64,000 nucleotides of DNA from assembly GCA_024516155.1 (NCBI GenBank), contig JAJJXM010000006.1:620001-684000 (forward strand). The letters run 5' to 3'. Every line of letters starts with the position of its first letter. Positions within the stretch are counted from its first letter, which is position 1. Shown here in pieces: positions 46,700 to 59,158 of the stretch. The position numbers and the translations under genes are program-made. Source of the stretch: Pyronema omphalodes (Eukaryota; Ascomycota; Pezizomycetes; Pezizales; Pyronemataceae). Below the pieces are notes generated by a model that did no database searches, had not been told where the DNA came from, and saw only the letters and a list, made by a program, of their open reading frames with translations.

Positions 46700-47796
46700 A
46701 TGGCCGAAGACGAAGAACACCAAGCTTCTCAGGCGACTGACGCTGGCTCCCAATTCGGCGGACCCGGAGCGCCCACACCTCTTACGCAACTTGAAGGCAA
46801 CGGAATTTCCGCCCGCGATATCAAAGTCGTAATTGAAGCCGGTTACAATACTGTCGAATCGATTGCGTACACACCGAAGCGAGCACTCTTGACCATCAAA
46901 GGAATCTCCGAAGCCAAGGCCGACAAGCTCATCGCAGAAGCTTCAAAGCTTGTACCCATGGGCTTCACCACTGCTACCGAAATGCACCATCGCCGAAGCG
47001 AACTTATTTCTATTACTACGGGGTCTAAGCAGTTAGACACTCTTCTTGCTGGAGGAATTGAGACGGGATCTATCACCGAGATCTTTGGAGAGTTCAGAAC
47101 GGGAAAGTCCCAGCTGTCACATACACTGGCTGTCACCTGCCAGCTTCCATTCGATATGGGTGGTGGTGAGGGAAAATGTTTGTTCATTGACACTGAGGGA
47201 ACTTTCCGTCCTGTCCGTTGTTTGGCGGTTGCAAATAGGTTCGGATTGAACGGAGAGGAGGTGCTTGACAACGTTGCATATGCCCGTGCATACAATTCGG
47301 ACCATCAGCTTCAATTGCTCAACCAAGCAGCTGCTATGATGACCGAAACTCGGTTCTCGCTACTGGTTGTCGACTCGGCTACTTCACTGTACCGTACGGA
47401 TTTCGCTGGTAGAGGAGAGTTGAGTGCCAGACAAGCACATTTGGCCAAGTTCATGAGGACCCTTCAAAGACTGGCCGACGAGTTTGGTATTGCCGTTGTT
47501 ATCACCAACCAGGTAGTTGCTCAGGTTGATGGAGGACAAATGTTCAACCCCGACCCAAAGAAACCTATCGGTGGTAATATTATTGCCCATGCTTCTACGA
47601 CAAGATTGTATCTCCGTAAGGGACGTGGAGAGACTAGAATATGCAAGATTTACGACTCGCCATGTTTGCCAGAGTCGGAATGCATGTTTGCTATCTTTGG
47701 TATGTTAAGCCTTGATTTTTTCTATTGGAGTATCTCTAACGGATTATTACAGAGGACGGAATTGGTGACCCGTCTCCAAAGGATATGGAGAGCTAA
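46700..47796 (+). CDS. RAD51: RAD51 recombinase
   Basis: Nuclear strand-exchange protein of homologous recombination. Exons 46700-47699 and 47753-47796; the 53-nt intron splits a Glu codon (G|AG) and restores the normal end [18 protein letters not shown]; 347 aa, as usual. The N-terminal acidic segment (1-28) is followed by the helix-hairpin-helix DNA-binding domain (about 29-90, [21 protein letters not shown]). The RecA core has Walker [10 protein letters not shown] at 130-138, the ATPase Glu in [10 protein letters not shown], Walker B LLVVD at 221-225, the L1 loop around [15 protein letters not shown] and L2 around [12 protein letters not shown]. Ser rather than Thr in GKS matches budding-yeast Rad51. 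Reading through the intron would replace the last 14 residues by an unrelated 34-residue tail. Upstream ACGCGT boxes suggest S-phase/G1-S control. Confidence 0.97.
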
Positions 47797-48449
47797 ATGT
47801 TGATGTATATGAAGGATATGTGCTTGATGTTTTTGATTTTTTTTTTTTTCTTACGACTTTACGAGAGGATGAGAAATGGGCGTTTTAAGGGTTCATAGCG
47901 ATATGGCTAGAAAAGGAGTTGTGTAGGGTTGCTTTTCGCTGCATTCATTTTTTAGGTGTTGAATACCATAGTTAATTTACAGACTTTGAATTTCATGAGA
48001 AATGTTACCGTCGTTTGACTTCCGTAATGCTTCCGACTGAGCATGCAGTTTGGCTCGGGTATTTTTGAATAATCTGGTTGGAATCTTGATACCTCAATTG
48101 ATTTGTATCCCAGATCTTGTGAGCTGATAAGGTTATATGTAGAGACACAGAGAACTTTATCACAGACCCCAGGACAATTTTACTGGATTGGCCTTGAATG
48201 TGTGTGATATTTGATGATTGAGCCCGGACGCGCTAGGCTAAACCGCGTTCGATTACTGGCGTCATGAGCTTGGCGGCTGCACGTCGGTGATCTACTTTAG
48301 TCTCGTCCTCCAGGTAACTCTAGCATCTATCTTCACACACCTTTCCATCAACGCCTTCAGCTACTTCCATCGCCCATCATCGACAAATTTCGTCCCGACC
48401 CTTAATTACAAACTTCGTTTAGATACCCGATACATCGACTGCTCAAACC
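47797..48449. other. Intergenic region, RAD51 end / RPT2 promoter
   Basis: Tandem spacer of about 650 bp. The first 100 bases are T-rich, in keeping with a terminator. A CT/CA-rich leader precedes the RPT2 start. Nothing else seen. Confidence 0.55.
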
Positions 48450-50012
48450 ATGGTACGGATAGCTTCCCTACGGCGCTCAGAGCTCCCCGCCGATACTTGG
48501 AGATGATTTGGTATTTGGAAGTCTCGGAACGCTAATTCAATGCTCTATAGGGTCAACAACAGTCTGGAATGGGCGGAGGCCCTGGAGGTGAAGGAGGAAA
48601 AGATGCTAAGGACCAGAAGGTTTGTTCGGCGGAACTGGAAGCTCGAATTACCACTAACCAACTGATAGAAAGACAAGCCCAAGTACGAGCCTCCCCCACC
48701 AACAACCCGCGTTGGTCGCAAGAAGAAGCGCCTTGCCGGAGGCCCCGATGCCGCGAACAAGCTCCCTACAGTCGCCCCGAATGCACGGTGTAAACTGAAG
48801 CTGCTTCGAATGGACCGTATCAAGGACCACTTGAAGATGGAGGAGGTGTTTGTCAACAACCAGGAGAACCTACGACAGTCAAAGGTTGAGAAGGGAAGCG
48901 CAGAACAGAGACAAGAGGAGGAGAGAGGAAGGGTTGATGATATGAGAGGAAGTCCTATGGGCGTTGGTACCTTGGAGGAGATGATCGACGACGACCATGC
49001 TATTGTGTCCAGTACTACCGGACCCGAGTACTACGTTTCGATCATGTCATTCGTCGACAAGGACTTGCTCGAGCCCGGATGTTCAGTTTTGCTACACCAC
49101 AAAACGGTCTCTATCGTTGGAGTTCTTACAGATGATTCCGACCCTCTTATTTCAGTAATGAAGCTCGACAAGGCACCTACAGAGTCATACGCGGATATTG
49201 GAGGTTTGGAGCAGCAAATTCAGGAAGTCAGAGAATCCGTGGAGCTTCCCCTACTCCACCCCGAACTTTACGAGGAGATGGGAGTCAAGCCTCCTAAGGG
49301 AGTTATTCTTTACGGATCCCCCGGAACTGGAAAGACCCTTCTCGCCAAGGCAGTTGCGAATCAGACCTCCGCCACTTTCTTGCGTATCGTCGGATCCGAG
49401 CTTATCCAGAAGTACCTTGGAGATGGTCCTAGATTGTGTCGTCAAATCTTCCAGGTCGCGGCTGAGCACGCCCCCAGTATCGTCTTCATTGACGAGATTG
49501 ACGCTATTGGAACCAAGCGTTATGATTCCACTTCTGGAGGAGAGAGAGAAGTCCAGAGAACTATGTTGGAGCTTCTCAACCAGCTTGACGGTTTCGATGA
49601 CCGTGGTGATGTCAAGGTTATCATGGCTACCAACAAGATCGAGACTCTTGACCCTGCCTTGATCCGTCCCGGACGGATAGACAGAAAGATTTTGTTTGAG
49701 AACCCAGATCGTGAGTCCTCCAAGTAACATTGCCTTAGAGATTGATACTGATAGAAATTAGAAAACACCAAGCGCAAGATTTTCGCTCTTCACACCAGCA
49801 AGATGTCCCTTAACTCCGACGTTGACCTCGAGGAGTTCATTAACCAGAAGGACGACCTTTCAGGAGCCGACATCAAGGCCATCTGTACTGAGGCCGGTTT
49901 ATTGGCACTAAGAGAGCGTCGTATGAGGGTACAAATGGAGGACTTCCGTTCCGCCAGAGAACGTGTTCTCAAGACTAAGACTGAGGGAGAGCCAGAGGGT
50001 CTGTACTTGTAA
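48450..50012 (+). CDS. RPT2: 26S proteasome regulatory ATPase Rpt2
   Basis: One of six AAA ATPases of the 19S base that unfold substrates and open the 20S gate. Exons: 48450-48452 (ATG alone), 48551-48619, 48669-49710 and 49762-50012; 454 aa. The ATG-only first exon is supported by a GTACGG donor, a CTATAG acceptor and the resulting conserved start MGQQQSG, whose Gly2 is the N-myristoylation site known in Rpt2. Then come the linker [16 protein letters not shown], the coiled coil (about 65-110), the OB domain ([34 protein letters not shown]) and the AAA domain with Walker A GSPGTGKT, Walker [15 protein letters not shown] region [15 protein letters not shown]. It ends in LYL, a HbYX gate-opening motif. 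Exons 2 and 3 encode the variable N-terminus; exon 4 the C-domain. Confidence 0.97.
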
Positions 50013-50120
50013 GAAGCGAAAGTTGAGAAAAACAAGTGTAGATTGTTTTGCAATTATGAGATCATGATGAAGGGGTTACTTTAATTAACCATATCATATC
50101 ATTGTTCGTTGTTGTTGTTG

Positions 50121-50165
<45 letters not shown>

Positions 50166-51373
50166 TTTTCGCTTTTTTGCTTCTTCTCCCTCGTGCTGTG
50201 GTTTAGCAACCTTTTTTTTTTTCCCAATTTTGCAATTATGGTTTTGATAGATGATGATGGGAGTTGATTCACCATGAACCTTGTTATCTTTCAAATCTGA
50301 AAATCTGAAAATTTGGAATCTGCAACTCTGGAACTCTGCAACCCTGGAACTCTGGATACCGGAAATTACTTACTGCCAATGTAACCTGTGATGAGCTAAA
50401 AATTACAGTTACCCGGGACTCTGGACTCTAGAGTCTGTACCATAGGCTACCGGCGAATCTTGGGTCCGTCGGTATATAGTACATAACATCCCCATTTTGT
50501 AATTCCGCTCGCCACTTTACCGTAGCTAGACTATGGAGCGTAGCGTATGAGCACTGAGCACTGAGCACTGAGCGTTCGTGGTTAGACGACAGTTCATCAA
50601 CGACGCTCGTCAACTTCAACGTCAATGTCAATGTATACCAATGCCGGGGTATTAAACACACAAACCATACATTACCTCCACCACGAGAAATCATGATACA
50701 GTTTACATAGGGCTATTTTTTACTACCAAAGTCAGTCTAATCCCAATCATCATCATACGCTATTCTTGAGTTATTATAACAATTTGTTTTTTTTTTATTG
50801 AGCTTCCGAACGTCTAATAGAACCTCAATTCCCGGAAGCTTAATCTGTTCAGTCCTAGACCTAGCATTTCACATCATATCATAGAAAGAAGATTCCGAAG
50901 TGGGGGGGAAGAAAAAGGAAATCATAAAGCCGTAAAAAGAAATCACAAAACTCCACTGACTGATTGAATAACATAACAGTTACTGTAAAAAAAAAGCCTG
51001 CAAAAGAGAAAAAAAAAACGAAAAAATCCCGAACTAAAGGAGCAAACCTAAAAGTAAAGGGTTAGGTAAAAAAAGAAAACGAGAAAGGAAAAGAAAAAAA
51101 AAATAAGTACGATACATCCAGTAGCCAACAAAAAAAGTTAAGAATGAAAGTAAAAGAAAAAAAAAAAGAATATAAAAAAACAAACAAAAACCACCCAGCA
51201 CAATTCCCAAGATTCCCTTCGGTTCACATCAAAACATGGGCTAAATAAGGGGTATTCGATTCTGATTTCTCAATTCTGATTCAAACTCTTCCACTACTTC
51301 TAGCCCTTTGTTATTGCGTTCCTTTATTCCTATTCCTTTCTTTCGAATTCGTGAGATATAGGTACATTGACGC
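50013..51373. other. Convergent intergenic region with GT repeat and A-rich tract
   Basis: Lies between the stops of RPT2 and the minus-strand HMG gene. It contains (GTT)n/(GT)n at 50107-50160, GAGCACT triplets near 50548-50572, and a strongly A-rich/AG-rich segment at about 50880-51190 (the HMG transcript 3' side is T-rich). No gene supported. Confidence 0.6.
50107..50160. repeat. (GTT)n(GT)n microsatellite
   Basis: About five GTT units run directly into about nineteen GT dinucleotides, 100 bases past the RPT2 stop. Confidence 0.95.
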
Positions 51374-52497
51374 CTACGCCTTAAGTCCCAAGGATTGGAG
51401 CTTGGCATTGTACTCGAGCTTGTTGGCTTCAGCCTGCTCACGGTAGGCCTATCGGGGAAGATTAGTGAATATTCAAAGGGAAGTGAAAAGTGAATTGAAT
51501 CAAATGGAATCAAACCTTCTTCTCAGCTTCGGACATGGTCTTCCACTTGCCGTGGACATTTGTGCGAGCCTCCTCGAAAGACATTCCAGGGTTCAATTTG
51601 TACTGCTCCTGGAGGAAGACAGCGTAAATGTTGGCCGGACGAGCACTGGGAAGACGGTCGTCAACCAATGGCTTAACGCTAGATCCCTTCTTGATGTTGT
51701 TCTTGATCAACCAGCGACGAGCTGCGTTGGCTTCCTTAATCTGGACCGGAGTGTACTTCTCAATGAAGGCTTGGTACGCCTGGGCCTCTTCGAGGTGTCT
51801 CTTTTCAGCAAGCTCAACGTATTTCTATTTCTATTAGCCATTTCCCTGTTAGAGATCATGACGTATTCACCTGCTTCTCAGATTCAGAGAGATTCTTGAA
51901 GGCGCTGGTATGGGTAGCGAACACGGTCTTTGCCTCCCCAGCTGATCCATCGGCGGGGAAAGAGGCGGCCATCTTCTCGCCAAGGTAAACGTTGAAAGCA
52001 GTGAGTTTTCTGGTCCTCTTGATAGGAGCGTCCAACAAAGCCTTCTCCAAGTAAAGCTTCTTCTTCTCCAAAGCTTTGGTCTTAAGTTCCCGCGCCTTCA
52101 AGATCTCCTTCTGCTTCAAGCTGGCAGCTTTGGCCTTGGCTTTGGCCTCCTTGGCCTTCTCCAGCAATAATTGCTTTTTGGCAGCCTTCTTAGCAAGCTC
52201 CTCCTCAAGCTTCTTTGCCTTCTTGACATCCACTGCAGTCTTCTTGGTGGGGGCAGCCTTCTTTGCCTTAACTTCAACGGCCTTGGTCTTGGGCTTGGTG
52301 GTAGGCCTCTTTGCTGCAGGAGCAGGAGCAGCAGCAGCAGCAGCAGTCTTAGATTTAGCAGCGGTAGACTTAGTCGCGGCGGCGGGCTTTCCAGCGGCGG
52401 AGGCCTTGGTGGCGGCGGTTCTGAGCTGGAGGGTCACGGGGGTGACAGAAACCCGGACACTGGGGGCCCGGGTGATAATGCGGGCAAGGGAAAACAT
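51374..52497 (-). CDS. Mitochondrial HMG-box DNA-binding protein (Abf2/TFAM-like)
   Basis: Probably packages mitochondrial DNA. Exons 51871-52497, 51516-51824 and 51374-51448; introns 46 and 67 nt, all phase 0; 336 aa. Residues 1-30 form a mitochondrial presequence (MFSLARIITRAPSVRV...). Residues 30-150 are Ala/Lys-rich low-complexity, then a Lys/Ala/Glu helix. Two HMG-type segments follow: KLTAFNVYLGEKMAA...SAFKNLSESEKQKYVELAE and RPANIYAVFLQEQYK...HGKWKTMSEAEKKAYREQAE, the second being the more canonical box. The architecture (presequence, basic linker, two boxes) matches Abf2/TFAM, though the Ala/Lys linker is unusually long. The first intron is required to reach the second box. Divergent from PRP5. 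Confidence 0.85.
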
Positions 52498-53441
52498 TGT
52501 TACTGTGTGGGACGGATTAGCGGATGTTGATTGGATAAGGTGTCAAAATTGAAGATGATGGCTGTGATACCTGGGGGAAGTTGTTTGTGGCTGGGCTCGT
52601 GGTGTGAGTGGTGCGCTGATGACAGCCGGTGGAGTTGATAGAAGTGGAGGGTGTGAGGTGCGCAGACAAGCAGGAATGAAGGACGCACGCAAGCGGCACC
52701 AAGGATCGTAGTCTCCAAAGATAGCGTAGGAGTTGTCCCGACCGATTGATTTTGGCCGTAGACTGGGGTAAACTTTTGCGTTTCTGGAAGGGGTTCGAGG
52801 GAGATAACTGGTTGCCTGTTTCAGGCATTTTTTCTCATCAATCTGGAGAGAGCACCACAACCCCTCGATCGGCGGCGGCGGCACAAATGAACTACACATG
52901 GGATTGTTTGAGGCATCTCGGGGATGCACGGCTTTGAAACTGGACGAGAAGAAGAAGAAGAAGAAGAAAACGAAACCATGGAAACCCCTCTTTCCTTTTC
53001 ACGTTTAGCGCAGTCTCGCCAATTCTGGCGTAACGTGTGATGGCTCGTGAGGACTCATGAAGGAATGTGTTGGTTAGATAGCCGATTTCTGAGTTGTAGT
53101 TTGGAAATGTATAGCTATTTACATGTATCTGTGGCGTCTACATACATGCATTGGGCCTGGTGAGGGTAACTCCCCGCTGTATCAAAGTGCATCCGTGAAG
53201 CATATCAAGGTGCATCCGCGAAGGGTAACCCGCATCCTGTGGCTCGTGCGTCCGGCTCGTGTTATGTGCTCCATGTATGTACCACCGGTGGTGTCACGTG
53301 GCAATGCGAAGAAGCTAACCCAACCTTCAACAGCAACCTCACAAAGCAACCTCCATCGTGCCATCGAATCCAATAGCCTGAATACGAACCAGCAAACTTA
53401 TCCAGATAGCTAAATAGTGTATTCGTTGAACTACCACGGCC
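52498..53441. promoter_or_regulatory. Divergent intergenic region, HMG protein / PRP5
   Basis: About 940 bp between opposite start codons. Holds (GAA)n near 52949-52968 and repeated GCATCCGYGAAG words at 53187-53225. No gene is supported; long frames here lack domains. Confidence 0.5.
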
Positions 53442-56400
53442 ATGGCTCGCTATGATTCCCGCTCCCGCTCGCCTGCCCGTACGAATGGATATTCAAAACG
53501 ACGCGACGACCGATACGACCCTCGGGCAGCAAGGCCTCGTAGTCGCAGCAGAGATGTTCGTCAAAACCCACTAAAGGCTACTTCAGGATCGCTAAAACCG
53601 GACCAGAGAAGAGATTATAGAGACCGAGAACGTGAACGAGACCGGGAACGGGATAGGGACCGTGGCGGACGACGTGAGCGATCTGCGGACCGTCGACGAA
53701 GAGACGATTTCTACGACCCCAGAGACGACAGACGTAGGGATGAGCGCGACAGACCTAGGGAGAAAGAGAGATCCAGGGATAGACGTGGAGGCGAGAGGAG
53801 AAGGTCGCGCTCGAAGGACGGCGACAGGACACGAAGGGACAGAGAACGCGACAGAGATGAGCGGGAGAGACCGGCAGATGCCAGACGTGACGAGCCCCGT
53901 CGAGGAGACCGTGACCGCAGAGATGTGAGGACCCCCGGAAAAGGAATCAATGCAACAGCCTCTAATCAGAATCATCAGTCGCCCGCCGCCGCCGCCGCAC
54001 CCCAGACCGAGGACGAGAAAATTCGACAGCGTAGAGAACGTCTCGAAGCTTGGAAAAAGAAAAAGGCTGAGGAGGAGGCGGCAAAGGCGTCAGCTTCCCC
54101 GGCTGCTATGTTGACCGAGCTAGAGAGACAACGTACGGCTTCTGCAGCTACGACTGCTCCCAAATCTGCGCAGGAACCGTCCAAGGTTTCTGCTCAACAA
54201 GCTACAGCGTCCGCCTCCTTGCCCAATTCTAACACACCCCGCACAAAGGCTGACCCAGGTTCCTCAGTTCCTCCAAGTGTTCCATTGGGTAAGCTCCTGC
54301 ACCTTTACTTCACCAAATATCACTTGCTAACCACATTAGTTCCTACCACAGCAAACGGATCCGTGTTACCCACCAACCGCCCAGTTTCGACTTTCGGCTT
54401 CGGTGCTGCTAAAAAGAACGCTGAAAAAGGAAAACGCACACTCGATTTCGGAGATGAAGAGTCTTCTCGGAAGAAACTTGAAAGGTTGCCCTCACCGATC
54501 CCCGGTGAAGCTGATACAAACGGTGCGATACAAGAGGACATCGATGACGATACAGATATGCAGGACGCCACGGAAGAAGAGTCCGCAGCGGCTGCCCGCG
54601 CAGCTGCCGAGCAGCGTAGAGAACGTGCCGAAGCAGCCGCTCTGGAAGCTGCTACCGCTATGGAAGTTGACAACGAGGATCTCGCTGCCGCTGCCCCCGT
54701 CGAAGAAGAGGAAGAGGCCGATCCTCTTGATGCCTTCATGGCTGGAATTACCAACTCCGTAGCTAAAGAGCCCATAGTCACGCAGAGCGCTCCACAGGAT
54801 CGACAAGTATTCGGAGATGATGAGACGGAATTAGTGGCACATGAAGATGACCCAGATGATATTCTTGCCATGGCAGCCAAGCTAAAGAAGAAGAAGGAAC
54901 TGCCCACGATCAACCACGCAAAGGTTGACTACGAGCCCTTTCGCAAAAACTTTTACGTCGAGCCGACGGAGCTTGCAAATCTTACTGAAGCAGAAGTCGA
55001 CCATCTTCGTTTGGAGCTTGACGGTATTAAAGTGCGAGGACAAGACGTCCCCAAGCCTGTCATGAAGTGGAGCCAATGTGGTCTTCCCGCCCAAAGCTTG
55101 AAGGTTATCCAAGACCTCGGATATGAACGCCCTACTTCAATTCAAGCACAAGCCATCCCTGCGGTTATGTCCGGTCGTAACGTCATTGGAGTTGCGAAGA
55201 CCGGTTCCGGAAAAACCATTGCTTTCCTCCTACCCATGTTCCGTCATATCAAGGACCAACGTGCCCTAGATCCTCAGGATGGCCCCATCTCATTGATCAT
55301 GACTCCCACCCGTGAATTGGCTGTACAAATCTACGAAGAATGTAAGCCGTTCCTCAAAGCTCTGAATCTTCGGGTAAGTCCTCCAAATCCCAGCATGGTT
55401 TCCATATTGCTCACAATCTAGGCCGTCTGCGCATATGGAGGTTCCCCAATCAAGGATCAAATTGCCGACCTAAAACGCGGTGCAGAAATCATAGTATGCA
55501 CACCCGGGCGGATGGTCTTCCTTTTGGCTGCCAATGGTGGTCGAGTTACAAATTTGAAACGAACAACCTATGTCGTCCTCGACGAGGCAGACCGCATGTT
55601 CGATATGGGACTTGAGCCACAGGTAATGAAGATTATTGCCAACGTCCGGCCGGATCGTCAAACTGTTCTCTTCTCCGCCACCTTCCCTCGACAGATGGAA
55701 GCATTGGCCCGCAAGATTCTTGTGCGACCTGTTGAGATTGTTGTAGGCGCAAGATCTGTCGTTGCACCAGAGATTGAGCAAATTGTTGAAGTCCGTGCCG
55801 AAGCGGATAAGTTCATCCGTGTATTAGAACTTCTTGGTAATCTCCACGAAAAAGACGAAGACGCACGCTCTTTAATTTTTGTGAACCGTCAAGAAGCCGC
55901 TGATGGATTGTTACGCGACTTGATGAGAAGAGGTTACCCGTGTATGTCCATCCACGGTGCTAAAGACCAGATTGACCGTGATTCGACAATCTCGGATTTC
56001 AAGGCTGGAATCGTCCCGGTATTAATTGCTACTTCCGTTGCGGCAAGAGGTCTCGATGTTAAGCAGCTAAAATTGGTCATCAACTACGACTGTCCTAACC
56101 ACATGGAGGACTACGTACATCGTGTTGGAAGAACTGGAAGAGCCGGAAACACCGGTACAGCCGTTACCTTCATCACCGAAGAACAAGACCGATACTCTGT
56201 CGATATCGCCAAGGCGCTTCGGTTATCCAAGCAACCCATCCCTCCTGAGGTTCAAAAGCTCGTCGATGGATTCAATGAAAAGGTTAAAGCCGGAAAAGAG
56301 AAGCCATCTGGCAGTGGATTCGGAGGTAAAGGTCTTGAACGCTTGGACCAAGAACGAGACCTTGCACGTCGTCGTGAGAGGAAACAATTCGGCGGCGAAG

Positions 56401-57044
56401 ACGGAGTTGAAGAAGTCGACGACGACGAAGAAGCCATCTTCAAACCAGCCTCAGCACCAAGAGCAGCCGGTAGCACGGATGAACCAGAAGCTGGTGATGA
56501 TGATGTTATCGTGGTTCACAAACGTGGTACTGAAAATGCTTTGGATAGAGTAAAACAAGCTGCTTCGGCTGTTGACTCTAGGCTGAAGAAGAATGGAGAA
56601 CTTAGAACTGGTGTGCCGATTGATAATAAGGGTCCTGATGCTGGAGCTTACCATGCTACACTTGAGATCAATGACTTTCCTCGTAAGTTTTCCTTCCTAG
56701 TCCCCTCATTTTTGGGATTTCACCCTTATTGCTGGGCTGTTTTGCTTGAACAAGTTACTAATGATCCTATAGAGAAAGCTCGCTGGGCCGTCACCAACCG
56801 CACCAACATTGCCAAGGTTCTCGAGCAAACAGGAACCTCTATCACAACCAAAGGATCTTACTACCCCGCCGGCAAATCTCCCGCCCCAGGCCAGGATCCT
56901 AAACTCTACATTCTCGTCGAAGGAGACACGGAATTGGTTGTCACGAACGCCATGCGTGAGCTTAAGCGCTTGTTGGCCGAAGGAACTGCAGCGGCTGTTG
57001 ATGAGTCCAGAGCTCCTACCACGGGTGGTAGATATACTGTTTAG
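53442..57044 (+). CDS. PRP5: Pre-mRNA-splicing DEAD-box helicase Prp5
   Basis: Nuclear ATPase that remodels U2 snRNP and proofreads branch-site pairing in pre-spliceosome assembly. Exons 53442-54288, 54340-55373, 55422-56682 and 56773-57044; 1137 aa. The first about 160 residues are an Arg/Asp/Ser-rich RS-like tail. Acidic and Ala-rich linkers follow, including a [10 protein letters not shown] segment; this family's Prp5-specific region is [29 protein letters not shown] (partial). The helicase core has Q motif, Walker A AKTGSGKT near 570, PTRELA, TPGR, VLDEAD near 680, SATFP, and [10 protein letters not shown]. The C-terminus [17 protein letters not shown] crosses the last intron (C|AG). The first intron (51 nt) keeps frame and has no stop, so unspliced RNA would simply add 17 residues; splicing is favoured by GTAAGC, a GCTAACC branch and TTAG. 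Confidence 0.95.
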
Positions 57045-57589
57045 AGGTCACATAGGTATCAAGACCAGACTGAAACACGTAGAAAAGCTATTGTGGATGA
57101 TTGTCGGTCAGCCGGTTGGATGGATGGATGGGTTTCGATCATGTGTAAATATCATGGTGGAATGTTGGTGATTGAGTTATTTACAGGAATTAGGTAAGGT
57201 CACGATAAGATATTAAATGATCAGGATAGCGATAGTGATAGTGATATCAATAGTTAAGAAGCCCCAAATATTTGGGTGGGGTCTTAATTGTAATAAATAC
57301 AAAAAATTACGCCGGAATAAAAAACTTTTTTGTGAGAAAAAGCGGAAAAATAGTGAAAAAAAAAATTATTGAATAAAATAAATAACACAATAACACCAAG
57401 CTTCTGTGAACATCAAACAAGAATTTATCAAAAATCAAAAAAGTTGACAGTACAAAGTATGTATGTATCCTTAACATAATAACAATACCAATAACAATAA
57501 CAGGGACAGGGACAAATGAAACAAAGGAAAGAAAGGAAAAGAAAAATCAATATAACAGTCGTGGGGAATGGTATATATGATAAGGATCA
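57045..57589. other. Convergent 3' intergenic region
   Basis: AT-rich spacer between the PRP5 stop and the stop of the minus-strand VIM gene. Includes GATAGTGATAGTGATA repeats near 57226-57245. No gene seen. Confidence 0.6.
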
Positions 57590-58324
57590 TCAATCCCAAA
57601 CTAAATTCTCCCGTCCAGGTTGCCGCTGAGCAGCTACCTCAGCCAAATGTTGCTGATTCGACTTTTTCTTCTGTGACTCTAACTGAGCACCTAGTTTTCC
57701 GGTATTATTCCGAGCGCGTGCCTAATAAATGAAAAAAAAAAAAAAATCTCGTTAACACAATACAATTTATTTTTCCCGCATAGGTCCAAAAAAAAAAAAA
57801 GAATATCGGAAAAATAAAAAGCAGACAAGTGATGGGGGAAGAAAGATCAAGAGGGTGGTCATGTGGATCAAATCATATCTTAACTACCACTGGAGCTCAT
57901 CGCATGCTGAAACCGCTGATTGATCGAGCTTGTATGTCGCGTATAACATATCCCCAGCTCAAGCTCAGGTAACGCAGCTCCTCAGCTCCTCGGCTCCTCA
58001 GCTCTTCGGCTTCCAATAAAACTCCCTTCCCATTTTCTCGTAGCTTCCCTTCCAACCTCTCTCTCTCATTCTCTCATTCTCCAAGCAAAATGGAATTCAA
58101 CGCACCTCAGCAGCCCTCGCCGCAGCAGCCCTAGGATCATCCCCCTCCGGCGGCGATGTCGCATTACTCCCACCCGCCAAAGTCTGTCCCGCACCAGCAC
58201 CCGTAGAATGTCTTCCAGCCGCGGCTGGGATTCGGCTTGTTGTTGATGGTGCTGCGGGGGCGGATCCTAACGGTCGTCCTGGGGAGGAAAAGGAGGAGGA
58301 TTGTTTTCCGCAGAGTGCGCCCAT
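57590..58324 (-). CDS. Small acylated VIM-motif protein (SVIP-like)
   Basis: Exons 58106-58324 and 57590-57721; a 384-nt intron, long for this locus; 116 aa. The start MGALCGK has Gly2 and Cys5, as in dual myristoylated/palmitoylated membrane proteins. Residues about 10-60 are Pro/Ala/Gly/Ser-rich. The junction reads RAAAARAAE|ARARNN, which fits the VCP-interacting motif consensus R-x5-AA-x2-R; the second Arg pair comes only after splicing. The rest (GKLGAQLESQKKKSNQQHLAEVAAQRQ...ENLVWD) is a charged helix with a conserved-looking WD end. Vertebrate SVIP is also short, starts MG, carries a VIM and binds p97/VCP at the ER. By analogy this is a membrane-anchored Cdc48/p97 cofactor; homology versus convergence is undecided. 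Confidence 0.72.
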
Positions 58325-59158
58325 TGTTTATTTTCGGTGGATTATCGAGGGATCAAGAGTGGTGAGTTGATCGGTCGGTGGTAGATTGCGACGGAAGCGA
58401 TGGATGGTTGGTGGTTGGGTGGGTGGGTGAGCTGGAGTTTGCCGTGCTGTGTTATAGGTAACGAATGAGGTGTGTACAGTGTCGGTTAAAAGACGCGGGG
58501 AAGAACGTTGGTGGTGGTGGTGGTGGTGAAGTTTGGGGTAATAAGTAGCCTAGTAAACTAATCTCTAGGGTGCTGGATAAATAAGGTTTAGGAACTTGTC
58601 GAGCTTGCGTGTCCCCAAGGCTTGGTTGGTAGCTTTCTAAGCTGGAAGAAGATTCCAAGCTTTCACTGGGGATGGGGTGTAGAGCTAAATTGACTCCACG
58701 GTGCGGACGAGGGCGTCAATGGCAGGGGACCTGCATTAGGTAGGGCTTAGTTGCGGTCCAGTGGTGGCGGAGTGTCGGTAAGACGCTTTGTTATTGTGAT
58801 GGAATGGGTTTAATGGGAATGCATTACGACGGCGTTGTGGCTGGATGTTAGGATACCGGAATATGTACTTTATTTCAGGTTATAGATTACTGATATGATT
58901 GAGGGTTCCCACAGCCCTAGGAACTGGATCATCAGGACTCCAGTCTTCATCACAATCCTACTTGACAGAGCTCTCTGTTGTAAATATAAATATGAAGAAG
59001 CTACTGTAAAATTTCAGGGCATATACACATCTATGTCAAGTAACTACAACAATCCTTCTTCGTCCCCATAATAGAAATTACATAAAGATCTCCTTTTCCG
59101 TGCTTCTCTCTTTCTCTATTCATAATTGTCATGACTTCGTTAACGAACGCTATGCTTT
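58325..59158. other. Intergenic region
   Basis: Between the start of the VIM gene (promoter side) and the stop of the nexin gene, both on the minus strand. Contains (GGT)n at 58510-58527. Otherwise nothing recognisable. Confidence 0.55.
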
